Shown here piece by piece: positions 46,901 to 56,747 of a DNA stretch of 64,000 bases (positions are counted from its first letter, which is position 1; each line of letters starts with the position of its first letter). The notes below the pieces were generated by a model. The model had not been told where the DNA came from. It ran no database searches and was given only the letters and a program-made list of their open reading frames with translations. This DNA comes from Branchinecta lynchi (lineage: Eukaryota; Arthropoda; Branchiopoda; Anostraca; Branchinectidae): the NCBI GenBank assembly GCA_023053575.1, contig JAKZAP010000098.1, positions 116,184 through 180,183 on the forward strand. Direction: 5' to 3'. The position numbers were made by a program, and so were the translations under genes.

Positions 46901-49900
46901 ACAAGGCTTGTTTTCCCACAAGGTTTTTTTCCCCACAAGGTTGGTTTTCCCACAAGGTTTGTTTTGCCACAAGGTTGGTTTTCCAGAAAGGTTTGTTTCC
47001 CCACAAGGTTGGTTTTCCCACAAGGTTTGTTTTCCCGCAGGGTTTGTTTTCCCACAAGGTTAGTTTTCACGCAAGGTTTGTTTTCCCACAAGGTTAGTTT
47101 TCCCACAAGGTTTGTTTCCCCACAAGGTTTGTTTCCCCACAAGGTTTGTTTTCCCACAAGGATTGTTTTCCCACAAGGTTTGTTTTCCCACTGTGTTGGT
47201 TTTCCCAAAAGGTTCGCTTTCCCGCAAGGTTGGTTTTCCCACAAGGTTGGTTTTCCCGCAGGGTTTGTTTCCCCATAAGGTTGGTTTTCCCAAAAGGTTT
47301 GTTTTCTCACAAGGTTTGTTTTCCCACTAGGTTGGTTTTCCCACAAGGTTTGTTTTCCCACAAGGTTTGTTTACCCACAAGGTTTGTTTTCCCCCAAGGT
47401 TGGTTTTCCCGCAAGGTTGGTTTTCCCATAAGGTTGGTTTTCCCACAAGGTTGGTTTTCCCGCAAGGTTAGTTTTCCCACAAGGTCTGATTTAACACAAT
47501 GTTTGTTTTCCCACAAGGTTGGTTTTCCCGAAAGGTTTGTTTCCCCACAAGGTTGGGGTTCCCACAAGGTTGGTTTTCCCGCAGGGTTTGTTTTCCCACA
47601 AGGTTAGTTTTCCCGCAAGGTTTGCTTTCCCACAAGGTTGGTTTTCCCGAAAGGTTTGTTTCCCCACAAGGTTGGTTTTCCCACAAGGTTGGTTTTCCCG
47701 CAGGGTTTGTTTTCCTACAAGGTTAGTTTTCCCGCAAGGTTTGTTTCCCCACAAGGTTTGTTTTCCCACAAGGTTTGTTTTCCCACTGTGCTGGTTTTCC
47801 CAAAAGGTTCGCTTTCCCACAAGGTTGGTTTTCCCACAAGGTTGGTTTTTCCACAAGGTTGATTTTCCCGCAGGGTTGCTTTCCCCATGAGGTTGGTTTT
47901 CCCACAAGGTTTGTTTTCTCACAAGGTTTGTTTTCCCACTAGGTTGTTTTTCCCACTAGGTTGGTTTTCCCACAAGGTTTGTTTTCCCACAAGCTTTGTT
48001 TTCCCCCAAGGTTGGTTTTCCCGCTGGGTTTGTTTTCCCACAAGGTTAGTTTTCCCGCAAGGTTTGTTTCCCCACAAGGTTTATTTTCCCACTAAGTTGG
48101 TTTTCCCACAAGGTTTGTTTTCCCACAAGCTTTGTTTTCCCCCAAGGTTGGTTTTCCCACAAGGTTTGTTTTCCCACAAGATTTGTTTCCCCACAAGGTT
48201 TGTTTCCCCACAAGGTTTGTTTCCCCACAAGGTTTGTTTTCCCACAAGGATTGTTTTCTCACAAGGTTTGTTTTCCCACAAGGTTTGTTTCCCCACAAGG
48301 TTTGTTTCCCCACAAGGTTTGTTTTCCCACAAGGTTAGTTTTCCCACAAGGTTTGTTTCCCCACAAGGTTTGTTTCCCCACAAGGTTTGTTTTCCCACAA
48401 GGATTGTTTTCTCACAAGGTTTGTTTTCCCACTGTGTTGGTTTTCCCACAAGGTTGGTTTTCCCGCAGGGTTGCTTTCCCCATCAGGTTGGTTTTCCCAC
48501 AAGGTTTGTTTTCTCACAAGGTTTGTTTTCCCACTAGGTTGTTTTTCCCACTAGGTTGGTTTTCCCACAAGGTTTGTTTTCCCACAAGCTTTGTTTTCCC
48601 CCAAGGTTGTTTTTCCCACTAGGTTGGTTTTCCCACAAGGTTTGTTTTCCCAAAAGCTTTGTTTTCCCCCAAGGTTGGTTTTCCCGCAAGGTTGGTTTAC
48701 CCACAAGGTTTGTTTTCCCACTGTGTTGGTTTTCCCACAAGGTTTGTTTCCCCACAAGGTTTGTTTCCCCACAAGGTTTGTTTTCCCACAAGGATTGTTT
48801 TCCCCCAAGGTTTGTTTTCCCACTGTGTTGGTTTTCCCAAAAGGTTCGCTTTCCCGCAAGGTTGGTTTTCCCACAAGGTTGGTTTTCCCGCAGGGTTTGT
48901 TTCCCCATAAGGTTGGTTTTCCCAAAAGGTTTGTTTTCTCACAAGGTTTGTTTTCCCACTAGGTTGGTTTTCCCACAAGGTTTGTTTTCCCACAAGGTTT
49001 GTTTACCCACAAGGTTTGTTTTCCCCCAAGGTTGGTTTTCCCGCAAGGTTGGTTTTCCCATAAGGTTGGTTTTCCCACAAGGTTGGTTTTCCCGCAAGGT
49101 TAGTTTTCCCACAAGGTCTGATTTAACACAATGTTTGTTTTCCCACAAGGTTGGTTTTCCCGAAAGGTTTGTTTCCCCACAAGGTTGGGGTTCCCACAAG
49201 GTTGGTTTTCCCGCAGGGTTTGTTTTCCCACAGGGTTAGTTTTCCCGCAAGGTTTGTTTTCCCACAAGGTTGGTTTTCCCGCAGGGTTGCTTTCCCCATG
49301 AGGTTGGTTTTCCCACAAGGTTTGTTTTCTCACAAGGTTTGTTTTCCCACTAGGTTGTTTTTCCCACTAGGTTGGTTTTCCCACAAGGTTTGTTTTCCCA
49401 CAAGCTTTGTTTTCCCCCAAGGTTGGTTTTCCCGCTGGGTTTGTTTTCCCACAAGGTTAGTTTTCCCGCAAGGTTTGTTTCACCACAAGGTTTATTTTCC
49501 CACAAGGTTTGTTTTCCCACTGTGTTGGTTTTCCCAAAAGGTTCGCTTTCCCACAAGGTTGGTTTTCCCACAAGGTTGGTTTTCCCACAAGGTTGGTTTT
49601 CCCGCAGGGTTGCTTTCCCCATAAGGTTGGTTTTCCCACAAGGTTTGTTTTCCCACAAGGTTTGTTTCCCCACAAGGTTTGTTTCCCCACAAGGTTTGTT
49701 TCCCCACAAGGTTTGTTTTCCCACAAGGATTGTTTTCTCACAAGGTTTGTTTTCCCACAAGGTTTGTTTCCCCACAAGGTTTGTTTCCCCACAAGGTTTG
49801 TTTTCCCACAAGGTTAGTTTTCCCACAAGGTTTGTTTTCCCACAAGGATTGTTTTCTCACAAGGTTTGTTTTCCCACTGTGTTGGTTTTCCCACAAGGTT

Positions 49901-52455
49901 GGTTTTCCCGCAGGGTTGCTTTCCCCATCAGGTTGGTTTTCCCACAAGGTTTGTTTTCTCACAAGGTTTGTTTTCCCACTAGGTTGTTTTTCCCACTAGG
50001 TTGGTTTTCCCACAAGGTTTGTTTTCCCACAAGCTTTGTTTTCCCCCAAGGTTGTTTTTCCCACTAGGTTGGTTTTCCCACAAGGTTTGTTTTCCCACAA
50101 GCTTTGTTTTCCCCCAAGGTTGGTTTTCCCGCAAGGTTGGTTTACCCACAAGGTTTGTTTTCCCACTGTGTTGGTTTTCCCACAAGGTTGGTTTTCCCAC
50201 AGGGTTGCTTTCCCCATCAGGTTGGTTTTCCCACAAGGTTTGTTTTCTCACAAGGTTTGTTTTCCCACTAGGTTGTTTTTCCCACTAGGTTGGTTTTCCC
50301 AAAAGGTTCGCTTTCCCGCAAGGTTGGTTTTCCCACAAGGTTTGTTTCCCCACAAGGTTTGTTTTCCCACAAGGTTTGTTTTCCCACAAGGTTGGTTTTC
50401 CCGAAAGGTTTGTTTCCCCACAAGGTTGGTTTTCCCACAAGGTTGGTTTTCCCGCAGGGTTTGTTTTCCCACAAGGTTAGTTTTCCCGCAAGGTTTGTTT
50501 CCCCACAAGGTTTGTTTTCCCACAAGGTTTGTTTTCCCACTGTGTTGGTTTTCCCAAAAGGTTCGCTTTCCCAAAAGGTTGGTTTTCCCACAAGGTTGGT
50601 TTTCCCACAAGGTTAGTTTTCCCGCAGGGTTGCTTTCCCCATAAGGTTGGTTTTCCCAAAAGGTTCGCTTTCCCGCAAGGCTGGTTTTCCCACAAGGTTT
50701 GTTTCCCCACAATGTTTGTTTTCTCACAAGGTTTGTTTTCCCACAAGGTTGGTTTTCCCGAAAGGTTTGTTTCCCCACAAGGTTGGTTTTCCCACAAGGC
50801 TGGTTTTCCCGCAGGGTTTGTTTTCCCACAAGGTTAGTTTTCCCGCAAGGTTTGTTTTCCCACAAGGTTAGTTTTCCCACAAGGTTTGTTTCCCCACAAG
50901 GTTTGTTTCCCCACAAGGTTTGTTTTCCCACAAGGATTGTTTTCTCACAAGGTTTGTTTTCCCACTGTGTTGGTTTTCCCAAGAGGTTCGCTTTCCTGCA
51001 AGGTTCGCTTTCCCGCAAGGTTGGTTTTCCCACAAGGTTTGTTTTCTCACAAGGTTTGTGTTCCCACTAGGTTTGTTTCCCCACAAGGTTTGTTTTCTCA
51101 CAAGGTTTGTTTTCCCACAAGGTTTGTTTTCCCACAAGGCTTGTTTTCCCACAAGGTTTGTTTTGCCACAAGGTTGGTTTTCCAGAAAGGTTTGTTTCCC
51201 CACAAGGTTGGTTTTCCCACAAGGTTTGTTTTCCCACAGGGTTTGTTTTCCCACAAGGTTAGTTTTCCCGCAAGGTTTGTTTTCCCACAAGGTTAGTTTT
51301 CCCACAAGGTTTGTTTCCCCACAAGGTTTGTTTCCCCACAAGGTTTGTTTTCCCACAAGGATTGTTTTCCCACAAGGTTTGTTTTCCCACTGTGTTGGTT
51401 TTCCCAAAAGGTTCGCTTTCCCGCAAGGTTGCTTTTCCCACAAGGTTGGTTTTCCCGCAGGGTTTGTTTCCCCATAAGGTTGGTTTTCCCAAAAGGTTTG
51501 TTTTCTCACAAGGTTTGTTTTCCCACTAGGTTGGTTTTCCCACAAGGTTTGTTTTCCCACAAGGTTTGTTTACCCACAAGGTTTGTTTTCCCCCAAGGTT
51601 GGTTTTCCCGCAAGGTTGGTTTTCCCATAAGGTTGGTTTTCCCACAAGGTTGGTTTTCCCGCAAGGTTAGTTTTCCCACAAGGTCTGATTTAACACAATG
51701 TTTGTTTTCCCACAAGGTTGGTTTTCCCGAAAGGTTTGTTTCCCCACAAGGTTGGTTTTCCCACAAGGTTGGTTTTCCCGCAGGGTTTGTTTTCCCACAA
51801 GGTTAGTTTTCCCGCAAGGTTTGTTTTCCCACAAGGTTGGTTTTCCCGAAAGGTTTGTTTCCCCACAAGGTTGGTTTTCCCACAAGGTTGGTTTTCCCGC
51901 AGGGTTTGTTTTCCCACAAGGTTAGTTTTCCCGCAAGGTTTGTTTCCCCACAAGGTTTGTTTTCCCACAAGGTTTGTTTTCCCACTGTGCTGGTTTTCCC
52001 AAAAGGTTCGCTTTCCCACAAGGTTGGTTTTCCCACAAGGTTGGTTTTTCCACAAGGTTGATTTTCCCGCAGGGTTGCTTTCCCCATGAGGTTGGTTTTC
52101 CCACAAGGTTTGTTTTCTCACAAGGTTTGTTTTCCCCACTAGGTTGTTTTTCCCACTAGGTCGGTTTTCCCACAAGGTTTGTTTTCACACAAGCTTTGTT
52201 TTCCCCCAAGGTTGGTTTTCTCGCAAGGTTTGTTTTCCCACAAGGTTAGTTTTCCCGCAAGGTTTGTTTCCCCACAAGGTTTGTTTTCCCACTGTGTTGG
52301 TTTTCCCAAAAGGTTCGCTTTCCCACAAGGTTGGTTTTCCCACAAGGTTGGTTTTCCCACAAGGTTGGTTTTCCCGCAGGGTTGCTTTCCCCATAAGGTT
52401 GGTTTTCCCACAAGGTTTGTTTTCCCACAAGGTTTGTTTCCCCACAAAGGTTTGT
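43951..52455 (-). repeat. Irregular right-arm blocks up to the satellite junction
   Basis: Several partial, shuffled copies of the same block. Segments near 46.24-47.9 kb and 50.48-52.1 kb correspond at offsets of 4234 and then 4199 bp. Segments near 45.2-45.8, 48.1-48.5 and 49.4-49.9 kb share GTTTCCCCACAAGG runs and the CCCGCTGGG unit. GGGGTTCCCAC at 47.55 kb recurs near 49.19 kb, 1632 bp (96 units) later. No gene or foreign insertion lies among them. Confidence 0.72.
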
Positions 52456-52475
52456 TGAATGTCTGCTTGTCTGTC
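52441..52475. other. Direct junction between satellite 1 and satellite 2
   Basis: The last satellite 1 unit has an extra A (CCCACAAAGG) and runs through GTTTGTTGAATG into GTCTGCTTGTCTGTCTG. No unique DNA, target-site duplication, poly-A tail or transposon end separates the two arrays. The first satellite 2 units (GCCTTGACTGATGG, TTGACCGACTTTC) are diverged, as expected at an array edge. Confidence 0.9.
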
Positions 52476-52609
52476 TGCCTTGACTGATGGTCTGTCTGTC
52501 TTGACCGACTTTCTGTCTGTTTGTCTTGACTGACTGTCTGTCTGTCTGTCTTGACCGACTCTCTGTCTGTCTGTCTGTCTTGACTGATTGTCTGTCTGTC
52601 TTGACCAAC

Positions 52610-52662
<53 letters not shown>

Positions 52663-54889
52663 TGACTGACTGTCTGTCTGTCTGTCTGTCTTGACTGACT
52701 GTCTGTCTGTCTGTCTGTCTTGACTGACTGTCTGTCTGTCTGTCTGTCTGTCTTGACTGACTGTCTGTCTGTCTGTCTGTCTTGACTGACTGTCTGTTTG
52801 TCTGTCTGTCTTGACTGTCTGTCTGTCTGTCTGTCTGTCTAGACTGACTGTCTGTCTGTCTGTATTGACTGACTGTCTGTCTGTCTGTCTTGACTGATTG
52901 TTTTTCTGTCTTGACTGACTGTATGTCTGTCTTGACTGACTGTCTGTCTGTCTTGACTGACTGTCTGTCTGTCTTGACTGACTGTCTGTCTGTCTTGACT
53001 GACTGTCTGTCTGTCTGTCTTGACTGACTGTCTGTCTGTCTGTCTTGACTGACTGTCTGTCTGTCTGTCTTGACTGACTGTCTGTCTGTCTGTCTTGACT
53101 GACTGTCTGTCTGTTTGTCTGTCTTGACTGACTGTCTGTCTGTCTGTCTTGACTGACTGTCTGTCTGTCTGTTTGTCTAGACTGACTGTCTGTCTGTCTG
53201 TCTTGACTGACTCTCTGTCTGTCTGTCTTGACTGACTGTCTGTCTGTCTGTCTTTCTTGACTGACTGTCTGTCTGTCTGTCTGTCTTGACTGACTGTCTG
53301 TCTGTCTGTCTGTCTTGACTGACTGTCTGTCTGTCTTGACTGACTGTCTGTCTCTCTGTCTGTCTTGCCTAACTGTCTTTCTATCTGTCTTGATCGACTG
53401 GTTGTCTGTCTGTCTGTCTAGACTGACTGTCTGTCTGTCTGTATTGACTGACTGTCTGTCTGTCTGTCTTGACTGACTGTTTTTCTGTCTTGACTGACTG
53501 TCTGTCTGTCTTGACTGACTGTCTGTCTGTCTTGACTGACTGTCTGTCTGTCTGTCTTGACTGACTGTCTGTCTGTCTGTCTTGACTGACTGTCTGTCTG
53601 TTTGTCTGTCTTGACTGACTGTCTGTCTGTCTGTCTGTCTGTCTAGACTGACTGTCTGTCTGTCTGTATTGACTGACTGTCTGTCTGTCTGTCTTGACTG
53701 ACTGTTTTTCTGTCTTGACTGACTGTATGTCTGTCTTGACTGACTGTTTTTCTGTCTTGACTGACTGTCTGTCTGTCTTGACTGACTGTCTGTATGTCTT
53801 GACTGACTGTCTGTCTGTCTTGACTGACTGTCTGTCTGTCTGTCTTGATAGACTGTCTGTCTGTCTGTCTTGACTGACTGACTGTCTGTCTGTTTGTCTG
53901 TCTTGACTGACTGTCTGTCTGTCTGTCTTGACTGACTGTCTGTCTGTCTGTCTGTCTAGACTGACCGTCTGTCCGTCTGTCTTGACTGACTGTCTATCTG
54001 TCTGTCTTGACTGACTGTCTTTCTGTCTTGACTGTCTGTCTGTCTGTCTTGACTGACTTTCTGTCTGTCTGTCTATCTTGACTGACTGTCTGTCTGTCTT
54101 GACTATCTGTCTGTCTGTCTTGACTGACTCTCTGTCTGTCTGTCTTGACTGACTGTCTGTCTGTCTGTCTGCCTTGACTGACTGTCTGTCTGTCTGTCTT
54201 GACGACTGTCTGTCTGTATGTCTGTCTGTCTGTCTAGACTGACTGTCTGTCTGTCTGTCTTGACTGACTCACTGTCTGTCTGTCTTGACTGACTTTTTGT
54301 CTGTCTGTCTTGACTAACTGTCTGTCTGTCTGTCTTGACTGACTGTCTGTCTGTCTTGACCGTCTTTCTGTCTGTCTTGACTGACTGTCTGTCTGTCTGT
54401 CTTGACTGACTGTCTGTCTTGACTCACTGTCTGTCTGTCTGTCTGTCTTAACTGACTGTCTGTCTGTCTGTCTGTCTTGACTGACTGTCTATCTGTCTGT
54501 CTTGACTGACTGTCTGTCTGTCTTGACTGACTGTCTGTCTGTCTGTCTTGACTGACTGTCTGTCTGTCTGTCTTGACTGACTGTCTTTCTGTCTGTCTGT
54601 CTGTCTTGACTGACTGTCTGTCGGTCTGTCTGTCTAGACTGACTTTCTGTCTTGACTGACTGTCTGTCTGTCTGTCTTGACTAACAGTCTGTATGTCTGT
54701 CTTGACTGACGGTCTGTCTGTCTTGACTGACTGTCTGTCTGTCTGTCTGCCTTGACTGACTGTCTGTCTGTCTTGACCGACTTTCTGTCTGTTTGTCTTG
54801 ACTGACTGTCTGTCTGTCTGTCTTGACCGACTCTCTGTATGTCTATCTGTCTTGACTGACTGTCTGTCTGTCTGTCTGTCTTGATCAAC

Positions 54890-54926
<37 letters not shown>

Positions 54927-54992
54927 TGACTGACTGTCTGTCTGTCTGTCTGTCTTGACTGACTGTCTGTCTGTCTGTCTGTCTTGACTGAC

Positions 54993-55025
<33 letters not shown>

Positions 55026-56425
55026 TGACTGACTGTCTGTCTGTCTGTCTGTCTTGACTGACTGTCTGTTTCTCTGTCTGTCTTGACTGTCTGTCTGTCT
55101 GTCTGTCTAGACTGACTGTCTGTCTGTCTGTATTGACTGACTGTCTGTCTGTCTGTCTTGACTGACTGTTTTTCTGTCTTGACTGACTGTCTGTCTGTCT
55201 TGACTGACTGTCTGTCTGTCTTGACTGACTGTCAATCTGTCTTGACTGACTGTCTGTCTGTCTGTCTTGACTGACTGTCTGTCTGTTTGTCTGTCTTGAC
55301 TGACTGTCTGTCTGTCTGTCTTGACTGACTGTCTGTCTGTCTGTTTGTCTAGACTGACTGTCTGTCTTGACTGACTGTCTGTCTGTCTGTCTTGACTGAC
55401 TGTCTTTCTGTCTTGACTGTCTGTCTGTCTGTCTTGACTGACTTTCTGTCTGTCTGTCTGTCTTGACTGACTGTCTGTCTGTCTGTCTGTCTGTCTTGAC
55501 TGACTCTCTGTCTGTCTGTCTTGACTGACTGTCTGTCTGTCTATTTGTCTTGACTGACTGTCTGTCTGTCTGTCTGTCTTGACTGACTGTCTGTCTGTCT
55601 GTCTGTCTAGACTGACTGTCTGTCTGTCTGTATTGACTGACTGTCTGTCTGTCTGTCTTGACTGACTGTTTTTCTGTCTCTACTGACTGTCTGTCTGTCT
55701 TGACTGACTGTATGTCTGTCTTGACTGACTGTCTGTCTGTCTTGACTGACTGTCTGTCTGTCTTGACTGACTGTCTGTCTGTCTTGACTGACTGTCTGTT
55801 TGTCTGTCTTGACTGACTGTCTGTCTGTCTGTCTTGACTGACTGTCTGTCTGTCTGTCTGTCTAGACTGACTGTCTGTCTGTCTGTCTTGACTGACTGTC
55901 TGTCTGTCTGTCTTGACTGACTGTCTTTCTGTCTTGACTGTCTGTCTGTCTGTCTTGACTGACTTTCTGTCTGTCTGTCTATCTTGACTGACTGTCTGTC
56001 TGTCTTGACTGTCTGTCTGTCTGTCTTGACTGACTCTCTGTCTGTCTGGGTTGACTGACTGTCTGTCTGTCTGTCTGTCTTGACTGACTATCTGTCTGTC
56101 TGTCTTGACGACTGTCTGTCTGTCTGCCTGTCTAGACTGACTGTCTGTCTGTCTGTCTTGACTGACTGTCTGTCTGCCTGTCTTGACTAACTGTTTGTCT
56201 GTCTGTCTTGACTGACGGTCTGTCTGTCTTGACTGACTGTCTGTCTGTCTGTCTTGACTGACTCACTGTCTGTCTGTCTTGACTGACTGTTTGTCTGTCT
56301 GTCTTGACTAACTGTCTGTCTGTCTGTCTTGACTGACTGTCTGTCTGTCTTGACTGTCTTTCTGTCTGTCTAGACTGACTGTCTGTATTTCTGTCTTGAC
56401 TGACTGTCTGTTTGTCTGTCAGTCT
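52456..56425 (+). repeat. Satellite 2, block 1, (TGTC)n-TTGACTGAC
   Basis: Units consist of two to five TGTC tetramers followed by TTGACTGAC, so unit length steps as 17, 21, 25, 29 bp. Variants include TCTAGACTGAC (replacing TCTTGACTGAC), TATTGACTGAC, TTTTTCTG and TTGACCGACTTTCTG. Long pure tetramer runs occur at 52609-52662 and about 54893-54925. The part from about 52.6 to 53.2 kb is the reverse complement, with many of the same variants in order, of about 58.0-58.64 kb. Confidence 0.95.
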
Positions 56426-56436
56426 AGACAGACAGA
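56416..56436. other. Hairpin-prone inversion centre in satellite 2
   Basis: The strand switch is centred on GTCTAGAC (56422-56429). Flanks of CTGTCTGTC on the left and GACAGACAG on the right are complementary apart from one base next to the core, giving a near-perfect short palindrome. Confidence 0.85.
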
Positions 56437-56510
56437 CAGTCAGAGAGTCGGTCAAGACAGACAGACAGACAGTCAGTCAAGACAAACAGACAGAAAGTCG
56501 GTCAAGACAG
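56426..56510 (-). repeat. Satellite 2, block 2 (85-bp inverted segment)
   Basis: A very short strand flip. It reads GACAGACAG...GTCAGTCAAGAC with two GTCGGTCAAGACAG units, which also open block 4 at 56754, 313 bp further on. It starts at a palindromic GTCTAGAC (56422-56429) and ends at GACAGACTGTC centred on 56511. Confidence 0.92.
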
Positions 56511-56747
56511 ACTGTCTGTCTGTCTTGACTGACTGTCTGTCTGTCTGTCTTGACTAACAGTCTGTATGTCTGTCTTGACTGACGGTCTGTCTGTCTTGAC
56601 TGACTGTCTGCTTGTCTGTCTGCCTTGACTGACTGTCTGTCTGTCTTGACCGACTTTCTGTCTGTTTGTCTTGACTGACTGTCTGTCTGTCTGTCTTGAC
56701 TGACTGTCTGTCTGTCTGTCTGTCTTGACCAACTGTCTGTTACAACT
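56511..56747 (+). repeat. Satellite 2, block 3
   Basis: About 240 bp back in TGTC orientation. It includes the TTGACCGACTTTCTG unit near 56648 and TTGACCAACTG near 56725, and resembles 54.64-54.9 kb in block 1. It ends in a short non-canonical stretch, GTTACAACTGTCATACAGAG at 56739-56758, the only piece here that is not clean satellite. Confidence 0.9.

Larger units (their letters stand above)
26591..52455 (-). repeat. Satellite 1, inverted arm (17-bp tandem array)
   Basis: The same 17-bp satellite in reverse complement, reading TGTTTTCCCACAAGGTT on the + strand, about 1,520 units by length. The variant classes are those of the left arm, seen from the other strand (TTCCCGC, TTCTCAC, TTCCCCAC, CACTGTGTTGG, CCCATAAGG, CCACTAGG). 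Its larger-scale organisation differs: blocks are shorter and more irregular, and a marker unit found once in the left arm occurs ten times here. It ends by direct fusion to satellite 2. Nothing within it looks like a gene, mobile element or RNA gene. Confidence 0.98.

Noticed and set aside
1..52455. CENP-B box as evidence of a centromere
   Set aside because: The closest stretches (GGTTCGCTTTCCCGCAAGG, TTTCGGGAAAACC) do not satisfy TTCGnnnnAnnCGGG at the required positions. The 17-bp length match is coincidental.
1..52455. Phased A-tract DNA curvature
   Set aside because: A4-A5 tracts recur every 17 bp, about 1.6 helical turns, so they are not in phase.
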